DNA from: Neomegalonema sp.
Lineage (GTDB): Bacteria > Pseudomonadota > Alphaproteobacteria > Rhodobacterales > Rhodobacteraceae
NCBI GenBank assembly: GCA_022760435.1
Contig: JALEFY010000027.1
Span: forward strand, 1 to 58,658
Reading direction: 5' to 3'
DNA: 58,658 nucleotides
Positions 1 to 8,534 of the stretch are shown here, one piece after another. The notes under the pieces were generated by a model. That model did not search any database, was not told where the DNA came from, and worked only from the letters and a program-made list of their open reading frames with translations. Positions within the stretch are counted from its first letter, which is position 1, and each line of letters begins with the position of its first letter. The position numbers and the translations under genes are program-made.

Positions 1-9
1 GTCAGCCAC

Positions 10-206
10 CTTCAGGGGCTTGTCCGGCCAGAAATCGGCGCGCAGTCGGTGTGGCCCACCGTCAAGCGGCGATGACGCAGCCGGCGAGCCCCTGAAGATG
101 GCCCTTCGGGCGCAGCAGAGCCGGTTCCGCTCGTTCTCACCGGCCTCAACCGGAGGAACCACTCCGCTTTTCGCCCGGTTCGCAGCCCAGAACCGGCTCT
201 GCTGCG
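10..206. repeat. Two inverted repeats at left edge, no gene
   Basis: Positions 1-342 hold no convincing gene. Two perfect inverted repeats are visible: 11-bp arms at 10-20 and 87-97, and 17-bp arms at 111-127 (CGCAGCAGAGCCGGTTC) and 190-206, the second enclosing 62 bp. Short reading frames here have no recognisable content and mirror the repeats. The region could form a large RNA hairpin or be a fragment of a repeated element. Nothing identifies it further. Confidence 0.5.
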
Positions 207-342
207 CTGACGCCGCGACATTTATGGGTTCATGACCTAGCCTGCCCGGCGCAGCACCTTGCCATTGCCCCGCGTGAGACCATTTGAGGGTCGAACGTAG
301 AGATCCGCGGCGAATGCCCGGCACAGGCAAGGTGAGGCGCGC

Positions 343-924
343 ATGGTAGAGGCACAAGACAACAGCACAGCGGCTCTGACTTCGCAGGAAGTCGGAGCCG
401 TTTTGCATTTCTGGTTCGAGGAACTGAGCCCGAAGCAATGGTTTGCCAAGGATGACGCGGTCGATGCGCAGATCAGGGCGCGCTTTGCCGATCTGCATGC
501 CCGCCTTGAGGCCGCGATGCAGGTACCGACACCGTCAGAGGCCAAGGCGGCGCTCGCTACTGTGATCGTCCTCGACCAGTTCCCGCGCAATCTCCATCGC
601 GGCGACGCGCGCGCCTTTGCCACCGATGACAAGGCGCGGCACATCACCAATGACATCGTGGCGCGCGAAGGCGATCGCGGGCTGGGCCTGCATGAGCGTG
701 TGTTCTTGTATCTGCCGCTTGAGCATTCGGAGGCCCTGGCCGATCAGGAGCGCGCGGTAGAGCTGATCTCGGCGCTGGGGGATGAGACCTATACAAGATA
801 TGCCATCGCCCATCGCGACGTGATCCAACGCTTCGGCCGCTTCCCTCACCGCAACGCCGCGCTTGGCCGGGACGACACGCGCGAAGAGAAAGCCTATCTG
901 GCCGAACCGGGCGCAGGCTTCTGA
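343..924 (+). CDS. DUF924 family protein
   Basis: A 193-residue protein with the hallmark blocks of the DUF924 family in order: LHFWFEEL near residue 23, VIVLDQFPRNLHRG in the middle, LYLPLEHSE, and a C-terminal FGRFPHRNAALGR. The length is normal for the family. The ATG at 343 follows an AAGGTGAGG ribosome binding site. There is no signal peptide or membrane segment, so it is predicted cytoplasmic and helical. The biochemical function of the family is unknown. It stands alone, and the 148 bp to the next gene contain nothing recognisable. Confidence 0.9.
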   Translation: MVEAQDNSTAALTSQEVGAVLHFWFEELSPKQWFAKDDAVDAQIRARFADLHARLEAAMQVPTPSEAKAALATVIVLDQFPRNLHRGDARAFATDDKARHITNDIVAREGDRGLGLHERVFLYLPLEHSEALADQERAVELISALGDETYTRYAIAHRDVIQRFGRFPHRNAALGRDDTREEKAYLAEPGAGF

Positions 925-1072
925 CCCGCAAAGGCGCAAGGCAGGATGTCCGGCAAGGATCAAAGAGGCCGAGGCGGTTCGGTATCGGACAGGGCCAGCG
1001 GGGCAATTGCCTGAAAATCAGGCCGAATTTCATGAGGGTTGCGCGCGCTCAGGCCAAGGCTTCGCCAACCAC

Positions 1073-2298
1073 CTATTCGCCAGCCACCTTTTGGCAAAGC
1101 AGCGCCTGGCTATCGGCATAGCTGAGCGGGCGGGAGAAGTGATAGCCTTGCAGATAGTCGCAACCGAGCTCGCGCAGGATCGCGACCTGCTCGCAATCCT
1201 CGATCCCCTCGGCCACCAGCCTGAGCCCGAGAATATGGCCCAGCTCGATCATCGCCCGCACGATCTCGCGACCACGCCCGGCTTGCGCAATCGGATCGAT
1301 GAAGCCCTTGTCGATCTTCAGCTTTTGCACCGGGTATTGCGCCAGATAGCGCAGGTTGGAATAGCCGGTGCCAAAATCATCAATGCTGATGCTCAGCCCC
1401 AACGCGCGCAGCTTTTGCAGTTTGTCGATCACATCGCTGGCATGGTCGATGAGGGTCGACTCGGTGATCTCGAGCTCGAGCCAGCGCGGGTCGGCGCCGG
1501 TTTCCTGCAAGATCGTGGCAACCGTCTGCGCAAAGCCTTCGGCGCAGATATCATCGCCCGTCACATTGACCGCGATGAAACACCCCGGCGCCCCCAGATC
1601 TTGCCGGGCACGATTGAAGATCTCCATATCGACGCAAGCCCGGCGCAGAGCCCATAGGCTGATCTCGCGCACCAGCCCGCTTTGCTCGGCCACCGTGATG
1701 AACACGCCCGGAGGCAGAATGCCGCGCTCGGGGTGGTTCCAACGCGCCAGCAGCTCGAAACCGGCGATGGTGCCGGACTTCGTATCCATGATCGGCTGAT
1801 AGAAGGGCACCAGTTCGTCCCGCTCCAGCGCCTGTTTGAGCGATTGCTCCAGCGTGATCACCTCGATGGCCGAGAGATAATCGCTCAGATCGGGCTGTTT
1901 GGCCGCGGGCTGCGCCGGAGCGGGCGCTTCGCCGCCGATATGGCGGACACTGTCGCGGAACCGATCCAGGATCACCGACAAGACCATCCGCAAGACCGGA
2001 TCGAGCACGCGCATCCGATGCTGGAGTTGATCGCGCGGCAATACCAAAAGCTGGCAATCGGTGCTGGCGATCACGGTTGCCGAGCGCGGCTTGTCATCGA
2101 CGATCGCCATCTCGCCAAAATCTCGCCGGCATTGCGGGTTGCCAGCACCACCTGCTCGCCGCCACGCTCCACCGAAATCTCCACCGCGCCGCATTCGACG
2201 AGATAGGCGCAATCGCCCTGATCGCCCTGGCGAAAGACTTCGCTGCCACGCGCAAAGCGTTTGCGGATCTCGGTTGGGGATGGGCAGGGCGCTCGCAT
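1073..2298 (-). pseudogene. Cyclic-nucleotide-binding/EAL c-di-GMP phosphodiesterase, frameshifted
   Basis: Two adjacent frames together give one protein of about 408 residues. The first part is a cNMP-binding fold (FARGSEVFRQGDQGD, then AGEI). The frame breaks there, and the other frame continues FGEMAIVDDKPRSAT. One extra A in the run at 2117-2120 would join them exactly. The EAL domain is intact by motif: ELLARW (the EAL variant), LELEITES, IDDFGTGYSNLRYL, LVAEGIED and GCDYLQGYHFSRP. If whole, the protein would bind cAMP or cGMP and hydrolyse c-di-GMP. It is the last gene of the cyclase/exporter operon, 65-71 bp after the HlyD gene. ATG at 2298 is preferred over GTG at 2304. This is either a real decay mutation or a homopolymer base-call error. 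Confidence 0.85.
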
Positions 2299-2369
2299 GA
2301 TCACTTCCGGTTGAGGGCTTTCGAGGACAGATTAGCCGATGGCGATTAAGAAATCGGCACCATCACCGA

Positions 2370-3659
2370 TCAGCCGTCACGAAAGGCAGCATCGCGCAGC
2401 CTGAGCACCGGTTCGAGCAGATAGCGCAGGAAGGTGCGGCGGCCGAGTACGATATCAGCGCCAGCGGCCATGCCCGGCGAGATCGGGTAGCGATGCCCAT
2501 CGGCCTCCAGATAATCGCGCTCGGTCTCGATCACGATGCGGAAGAAATAGCGCCCGCTGGCATCCGTGGTCGCATCGGCGGCGATATGGGTGACGGTGCC
2601 GGGCAACGTGCCGTAATTGATGTAGTTGTAGGTCGAGATCTTCACCCGAACCGCCTGCCCCAGGGAGACATGGCCGATATCATCGGGGGAGAGCTTGGCA
2701 TCGACCACCAGCTTCTCGCTATCAGGGACGATCTCGAGGATCGGGGCACCGCTGGCAACGACCCCGCCGATCGTGTGCACGCGCAGGTTTTTCACGATAC
2801 CGCTGATCGGGCTAACCACCTGGGTGCGCTGCTTTTGATCGGCAGCGCGTTCGAGCAGGTTTTTCTCCCGCGCAATCTCGATCTCGACAGCGCGCAGGCG
2901 CTCTGCGGCCTCATTGCGAAAGCGGTTACGCTCGAACAGGGCCAGCTCGCGCGCCTCGGCCAACCCGGCTTGCGCGCGCGGCAGGGCGATCTCAAGCTCT
3001 GCGATCTCGCCAACCAGCTTTTCATACTCGCCATCGAGCATGAGCGACTGGGTCTTGGGCAGCAGACGGACCGAGCTGAGCTCGGTGGCAATGCTGCGCT
3101 GCTGGCTCAGGGGGTCCATGCGGCGACGCGCGGCCTGCTGGCGCGAGAGGATCGACTCGATCTCGAGCTCCTTTTGCGTCTGCTGATCGCGCAGGACGGC
3201 CAGACGGCTTTCATAGGCGCGGCGGCGGCTTTGATAGGTCATGCGCTCGGCGCTGGCCAGATCAGGGTGGCGCGCGCTGGCCTCCTGCGGCAGGACCAGA
3301 TCGATCTGCGCCGCCTCGGCCTGAAGCCGCGCCCGCTCGATCGCGAGCGCATCCAGGCGCACCTGGATCTCATCGGCATTGAGGCCGGCATTGCCCAGAT
3401 CGATCGACAAGAGCGGCTGGTCAGGAACGACACTGTCCCCTTCGCGCACGAAGATCTCGGTGGCGATACCGCCCTCCAGATGCTGGATGGTCCGCACATG
3501 CCCTTGCGGGGCGATCACCCCTTCGGCAAGCGCGATGCGGTCGACGGTGGCGATTGAGGACCAGAGCACACCGCCGCACAGGGCAGCGATGACGAAGGCC
3601 GCGAGGCGCCCCCAGGTGGCGGCGCGGAAATCCTGGGTGATTTGATCAAGCGGGCTCAT
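2370..3659 (-). CDS. HlyD-family type I secretion membrane fusion protein
   Basis: A 429-residue periplasmic adaptor of a type I secretion system, linking the inner-membrane ABC exporter to a TolC-type channel. One N-terminal membrane segment (about residues 18-40) is followed by the half-motif VRTIQHLEGGIATEIFVREG. A long Arg/Glu/Ala-rich coiled coil covers about 85-270, the second lipoyl half is VVSPISGIVKNLRVHT, and the beta-barrel end is typical of the PrtE/HlyD group. Its start overlaps the exporter stop by 4 nt (ATGA), so the two are translationally coupled. No TolC gene is in this operon, but one lies at 37875-39335. Confidence 0.93.
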   Translation of the reverse strand: MSPLDQITQDFRAATWGRLAAFVIAALCGGVLWSSIATVDRIALAEGVIAPQGHVRTIQHLEGGIATEIFVREGDSVVPDQPLLSIDLGNAGLNADEIQVRLDALAIERARLQAEAAQIDLVLPQEASARHPDLASAERMTYQSRRRAYESRLAVLRDQQTQKELEIESILSRQQAARRRMDPLSQQRSIATELSSVRLLPKTQSLMLDGEYEKLVGEIAELEIALPRAQAGLAEARELALFERNRFRNEAAERLRAVEIEIAREKNLLERAADQKQRTQVVSPISGIVKNLRVHTIGGVVASGAPILEIVPDSEKLVVDAKLSPDDIGHVSLGQAVRVKISTYNYINYGTLPGTVTHIAADATTDASGRYFFRIVIETERDYLEADGHRYPISPGMAAGADIVLGRRTFLRYLLEPVLRLRDAAFRDG

Positions 3660-5569
3660 GCGACGCGCGCCTCCGGCTTTTGGAAAGAGGAACCGATCTG
3701 ACGGGGCAGCACGTCATCGGCATCGCCGACCATCGCGATGCGGCCTTCATGCATCACGATGATGCTGTCACAGGCTTGCAAGAGCGCGGTCGAGTGGCTG
3801 ACAATCACCACGCTGCGGTTCTCGGCGATCTGAGCGAGCGCGGCGCAAAGCGCTTGCTCGGCGCCCAGATCGAGATTGGCGCTGGGCTCATCGAGCAGCA
3901 GCACCGACGGATCGCCCACCAGTGCTCGCGCCAGCGCGATGCGTTGGCGGTAGCCGGGCGAGAAGCGGCGCCCGCCCTCGCCGACTTGCGTGCCGTAACC
4001 ATCGGGCAACGAAGCAATGAACGGCGCGGCCTGGGCAAGCTCTGCGGCGCGCAGGATCTCGTCATCACTGACCCCTTCGCGCCCACCGACGATATTGTCG
4101 CGGATGGTACCGGCGAAGAGAAACGGCTCTTGCGGCACATAGCCGAACCAGCGGGTCCGCTCTTGTTGTGCGGCTTGCGCCAGATCGGCGCAATCGAGGG
4201 TGATGCGCCCCGCATCGGGCGCATAGAGCCCCTGAAGCAGCTTGAGCAAGGTGGATTTCCCGCAACCATTCTCGCCCATGATCCCGGTTACGGCGCCCGG
4301 ACGCAGCGTGAGGGAAATGTCGCTGAGCACCGGTTGCGCATCGGCGCTGTAGCGGAAGGTGGCTTTCTCGGCGGTCAGCAGCCCTTGCGGACGAGGCCGC
4401 TCCACCCAAGCCGCGCTGCGCTCGATATCGCGGGCCAGGATCGCATCGAGCCGCTGCACCGCGCCGCGATAGCGCTCGACCCCGCGCCAGACCTGAATGA
4501 GCTGCACCATCGGCTGGGCGACGCGTCCGGCGATCATGTTGGCGGCGATCAGCCCGCCGATCGACATCTGCTGGTCGATGATCGCGACCGCGCCGATCGT
4601 GGTCAGCACAACCGTGGTCAGCATCGCCATGCTCGTGCCCAGGTGATTATATTTGTCCGCCGCACTGCCGCGACGCACCGCGCAGGCGATGGCGCTGGCT
4701 TGCGCCTTTTCCCAACGCTGGCGCAGCGCCGCCCCCAGCCCCAGCGCCTTGATGGTTGAGCGGCCGGTGACGATCTCCTCGACCAGCCGTGCCCGCGCTC
4801 CGGCGGTCTGCTGCTCTGCCTTGGCCGCCTGCCCGACCATGATCGAGGCGACATAGGCGAGGGCGGCATAGATCGGCACCAGAGCGAGCATGACCCAGGC
4901 GATCGGCGCGGCAATGACCGCGACAACGCCGATGAACAGGAACACGAAGGGCAGATCGACCAGCAGCAAGGCCGGCGGACCGGCAACGAAATCGCGCACG
5001 GTATCGGCATCGCGCAGCACGCCGCGCCATTCGCTGTCGCCGCGCGCCTCGAGCTCACGCGTCGGCAGGCCGGTCACGCGCGCCATCAGATGACGGGTAA
5101 TGCCGATATCGACCAGCATCGCCACGCGTTGCAGCAACTGACCTCGGGTGTGTCGCAAGATGAAGTCAAACCCGATCAGCGCGACGATCCCGATCAACAG
5201 ACCGTGCAGCGTCGCATATCCGGCATGCGGCAGCACCCGGTCATAGACCTGAAGCACGAAGACCGGCACCGCAAGGGTCAGCAGATTGACAAAGAGCGAG
5301 AGCAGGGCAACGCGCCCGAACAGGCTCAGCGCCGACCGTCTCACGATCTGATGCACACGGATCGGGCCGCCTGCTTCCTCGGGAGCAAGAGCCGGTGCCG
5401 CCTGCGTTGCCCCTTGCTCCTTTGCGGCCCCGGCCTGATCCGGCTGCGCGCAAGATGCATGATCCGATGCAGAATCCTTCGCGGGTCCGGCTTGCGTCTC
5501 CGGCCCTTCTTTCGCGGTATCCGACATGGATTGAACCGGCTTGCGCGTCGCGTCGTTCTGGCGTGTCAT
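3656..5569 (-). CDS. Type I secretion ABC transporter (permease-ATPase)
   Basis: A 637-residue fused membrane/ATPase half-transporter that forms a homodimer to drive one-step export with the HlyD adaptor. About 70 low-complexity Ala/Glu/Gln residues come first, then six membrane helices (about 85-340) and a nucleotide-binding domain. That domain has Walker A GENGCGKST near 428, an atypical signature FSPGYRQ near 535 instead of LSGGQ, Walker B VLLLDEP and switch SHS. There is no C39 peptidase domain, which fits exporters of RTX or adhesin cargo rather than GG-leader peptides. It overlaps the cyclase stop and the HlyD start by 4 nt each. The divergent FecR/LamG protein is the likely cargo, by position only. 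Confidence 0.93.
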   Translation of the reverse strand: MTRQNDATRKPVQSMSDTAKEGPETQAGPAKDSASDHASCAQPDQAGAAKEQGATQAAPALAPEEAGGPIRVHQIVRRSALSLFGRVALLSLFVNLLTLAVPVFVLQVYDRVLPHAGYATLHGLLIGIVALIGFDFILRHTRGQLLQRVAMLVDIGITRHLMARVTGLPTRELEARGDSEWRGVLRDADTVRDFVAGPPALLLVDLPFVFLFIGVVAVIAAPIAWVMLALVPIYAALAYVASIMVGQAAKAEQQTAGARARLVEEIVTGRSTIKALGLGAALRQRWEKAQASAIACAVRRGSAADKYNHLGTSMAMLTTVVLTTIGAVAIIDQQMSIGGLIAANMIAGRVAQPMVQLIQVWRGVERYRGAVQRLDAILARDIERSAAWVERPRPQGLLTAEKATFRYSADAQPVLSDISLTLRPGAVTGIMGENGCGKSTLLKLLQGLYAPDAGRITLDCADLAQAAQQERTRWFGYVPQEPFLFAGTIRDNIVGGREGVSDDEILRAAELAQAAPFIASLPDGYGTQVGEGGRRFSPGYRQRIALARALVGDPSVLLLDEPSANLDLGAEQALCAALAQIAENRSVVIVSHSTALLQACDSIIVMHEGRIAMVGDADDVLPRQIGSSFQKPEARVA

Positions 5570-7788
5570 TTGCTGGTCATCCTGATTACGTCGCCCTGAG
5601 CACCTTCGGCGAGCCGTCGATGATGCAGGGCGATAAGCGGGTCGGCAGGGAATTGGGCGGCAAGCTCACTGAACAGCGCCTTGAGCCTGGTCGAAGTCGG
5701 ATCGAGACGTAGCTGCGCATAGGCGCCAGCATAGGCGCGCGCCGCTGCGCTCTCGCTCTCTCCGGGGGCAAGCGGCGCGAAAGTAGCAACGCCCTTATCC
5801 TTGCCCTTGAGATAGAGTGTGCCGATCGGGCGAAAGGGCAGATCAGCGCAGAGCTGCTGTGTGGTCTCGGAAACGCAGATGGTGGTGCCCAGATGCTTGT
5901 TGGCGCTTTCAAGTCGGGCGGCGGTGTTGATGGCATCGCCATGGGCGGTATAGTCGAAACGGCGGCTGCCGCCGAAATTGCCGACAATCACCTTGCCGGT
6001 ATTCACCCCGATCCGGGTTGAGCCGAAATCGAAGCCCTCTGCGCGCTTGCGCTTCTGGAAATCGGCGACAAAGACCTCGATTTCGCGGGCCGCGCAGACC
6101 GCATTGCGCGCATGTTCGGGATCATCGAGCGGCGCGTTGAACATGGCATGCACCGCATCCCCGACGATCTTGTCGATCGTGCCGCCATGGCGGATGATGA
6201 TGTCACAAACCCCATCGAGATATTCGTTGAGCAAGGCGACGAGGTCTTCCGGCTCTGCGGTTTCGACAAAGGCGGTGAAGCCAGCGATATCGCAGAACAG
6301 GAAGGTCATCTCACGGCTCTCGCCGCCCAGTTGCAGGCTTTGCGGATTGTCCGCGAGCTGCTTGACCAGCGCTGGCGAGAGATACTGACCAAAAGCGGTG
6401 CGGATCTGGCGCCGCTGGCTCTCGGTTCTTGTATAGGCGCTATAGGCGAGAACACCATAGATCAGCGCGACCGCCATCGCGGGATAGGTGGGATCGAGCA
6501 GCACCGAAAGCTCGCGATAGCTGAAGAACGCCACCGCCCAGACAGCGAAAATCGTCGCCGCGAAAATCGGCAAGCTGCGCGTGGCCTGAAGCTTTGGGAA
6601 AGAGATCAGCATCACGATCCCCGCTACCAGGGTCATCAGATGCTCAAGGCCCACCGCATACCAGGGGCGCAGCAGATGATCGCCGGACCGAAACGCGTTG
6701 ATGATCTGGGCATGGACCTCCACCCCCGGGATGATCTGCCCCAGGGGTGAGAGCCGCAGGTCTCGCAGCCCGATGGCAGAGGTGCCGACCAGCACGAACT
6801 TGTCCTTGAAGGTCGCAGGATCGACCTTGCCCTGAAGGATATCAGCCGCAGAGCGATAGATGGACGGATCCGAGGGCGCGAATTTCACCCACATCCGGCC
6901 ATTGGGATCGGTGGGCACGATCGTGTCGCGGATCCGGACTTGCTCGATATCGCCGCTACCCGGAGCGGTGTAGACCGAGACATGCTCGGCCCCCGAGGCG
7001 ACCCGCAGCATCTCCACGCTCAGGCTGGGGTATAGCGTGCCATTGGCGTGCATCACCGCTGGCACGCGGCGCACAACGCCGTCATGCTCGGGGGCGGTGT
7101 TGAACAGCGCCTTGCCCGCGGCCTTCGCCTCGAGCGTATCGATATTGGTCAAGAGCATGCGATAGCCAAAGAGCGTCGGGCGCGGATCGGGACCGAAGCT
7201 GAGCACCGGTGTCGGCGCGCTGACCGGGTTTGCCTGAACCGCGATGCCGCTGCCATAGCTGCCGGGATCGCCGCTCATGCCCAGCACGACCGATGCCTTG
7301 GCGATCGAACGGGCAAAGGCTTCATCGGTGTTTTCCAGTCCCGAGAGCAGACCGCGCATCATCGGCGGCAGCCCATCGGAGCTGAGCGCAAACTGGTCGG
7401 GAGAAAGCCGGTCGGGCTCGGCAAAGACCATGTCAAAGCCGATCACCGCCGCCCCGGCCTGATCAAGGCGCTCGACCAACTGCCCGAGCCGATCGCGGCT
7501 CCAGGGCCATTGGCCGAGTTGGCGAATGCTGGCCTCGTCGATATCGACAATCACCACCTCATCACCGATGGCCGATCGCGGCTCGGCGCGCTGGAACATG
7601 TCGAAGCTTTGCAGCCGCATCGCGGTGAGCGGGGTCGGATCGACAAAGCGCACATAGCTCAGCGCTGCGAGGATGACGACCGCGGCGACCTGCCCATGAG
7701 CGTTCGCCGCACGCAGGGCGCTCACCGCCCGGCGCAGCATGCCGCTCAATCGCTCGGCAAAGGAGGAGGGCAAGGGCTTGTCGATCAT
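5566..7788 (-). CDS. CHASE2-domain adenylate cyclase (class III)
   Basis: A 740-residue membrane cyclase predicted to make cAMP from ATP in response to an extracytoplasmic signal. After one N-terminal membrane helix comes a periplasmic CHASE2 sensor (about 50-365), three membrane helices (about 380-460) and a class III catalytic domain (about 490-640). The metal-binding aspartates lie in FLFCDIAGFT and IVGDAVHAMF. The Lys before IVGD and the Asp in HGDAINTAARLES fit ATP rather than GTP. ATG at 7788 is chosen because the upstream candidate at 7830 lies inside the preceding gene. The stop overlaps the exporter start by 4 nt, which ties the sensor to the secretion genes and to the downstream cNMP-binding/EAL gene. 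Confidence 0.92.
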   Translation of the reverse strand: MIDKPLPSSFAERLSGMLRRAVSALRAANAHGQVAAVVILAALSYVRFVDPTPLTAMRLQSFDMFQRAEPRSAIGDEVVIVDIDEASIRQLGQWPWSRDRLGQLVERLDQAGAAVIGFDMVFAEPDRLSPDQFALSSDGLPPMMRGLLSGLENTDEAFARSIAKASVVLGMSGDPGSYGSGIAVQANPVSAPTPVLSFGPDPRPTLFGYRMLLTNIDTLEAKAAGKALFNTAPEHDGVVRRVPAVMHANGTLYPSLSVEMLRVASGAEHVSVYTAPGSGDIEQVRIRDTIVPTDPNGRMWVKFAPSDPSIYRSAADILQGKVDPATFKDKFVLVGTSAIGLRDLRLSPLGQIIPGVEVHAQIINAFRSGDHLLRPWYAVGLEHLMTLVAGIVMLISFPKLQATRSLPIFAATIFAVWAVAFFSYRELSVLLDPTYPAMAVALIYGVLAYSAYTRTESQRRQIRTAFGQYLSPALVKQLADNPQSLQLGGESREMTFLFCDIAGFTAFVETAEPEDLVALLNEYLDGVCDIIIRHGGTIDKIVGDAVHAMFNAPLDDPEHARNAVCAAREIEVFVADFQKRKRAEGFDFGSTRIGVNTGKVIVGNFGGSRRFDYTAHGDAINTAARLESANKHLGTTICVSETTQQLCADLPFRPIGTLYLKGKDKGVATFAPLAPGESESAAARAYAGAYAQLRLDPTSTRLKALFSELAAQFPADPLIALHHRRLAEGAQGDVIRMTSK

Positions 7789-7795
7789 GGCACGA

Positions 7796-8248
7796 TCACC
7801 CGGCGGCCCGCGCAAACATGCTGACGGCATAGATCATCGCGACATAGGTCAGCGAGTGCAGCATCTGATCGAGCAGGAAAATCGTGAAGTAAAACGTGTC
7901 ATTGATGACAACAGCCGTCGTGTTGTCTTCCTGGCGGATGCGGGTCGTCCACTTATAACGGCGATCGACCCAGGACTTGCCGTAATCAATGGCGTAGTGA
8001 ATCCAGAACTCGAAGGCCAACAGCCCGATCACAAAGCTCGGCGATAGCGCGACACCGGTGGCGAGCCACCAGATCAGCAGCATTGCGGCGCTCAGGGCCA
8101 TATGCGTGCCGACATGGTACAAGCCGCCCAGATGCATGAACGTGCCCTTGTTCTCCACCTGATAACAAGATTGCAGCGGCCCCTCCGCAAACAGGTGCTT
8201 CACAAAGAGAAGGGCCATCAGGATCAGGAGAAGATCTGCGGAAATCAC
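7796..8248 (-). CDS. DUF3307 membrane protein
   Basis: A 150-residue integral membrane protein with four or so hydrophobic helices. It carries the histidine/aspartate pattern of DUF3307: KHLFAEGPLQ, GGLYHVGTHM, HYAIDYGKSWVD and LLDQMLHSL. It starts with GTG after an AAGGGA-like site. It is the first gene of the minus-strand operon and ends 7 bp before the cyclase start. The family function is unknown, and its place here suggests a membrane role beside the cyclase/exporter, which is inference only. Confidence 0.85.
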   Translation of the reverse strand: MISADLLLILMALLFVKHLFAEGPLQSCYQVENKGTFMHLGGLYHVGTHMALSAAMLLIWWLATGVALSPSFVIGLLAFEFWIHYAIDYGKSWVDRRYKWTTRIRQEDNTTAVVINDTFYFTIFLLDQMLHSLTYVAMIYAVSMFARAAG

Positions 8249-8534
8249 GGTGCGTGTCCCTTGAAGGTTCGTCCAGACGGTTTCGCACAGCCTGGATAGG
8301 CGCGCGGCGCAACTGGTATTATGGAGAGCAAAGCCAAACCTTCGGTAAATGGGAGCGCAATAATGAAAACGCCCCTCGCAGACGCGCCGTAATATTCACG
8401 ATTACTTAATGCTGAAAAAAGTACTTATTAGGATTTATTGAACGCCCTTTGCCCGATCATCCTCTCATGACCGAGATCCGCGCCAGATTTCATTGCCCTG
8501 GCGACGATCATCCGGCAGGCAAGAGGGGTCGAAG
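8249..8534. promoter_or_regulatory. Divergent intergenic region, operon versus FecR protein
   Basis: This 286-bp spacer separates two divergent starts and must hold both promoters. The part from about 8340 to 8440 is clearly AT-rich against its surroundings and contains several TATTAG/TACTTA-like hexamers. No known operator could be assigned. The plus-strand ribosome binding site is AAGAGGGG, just before the ATG at 8535. Confidence 0.5.
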
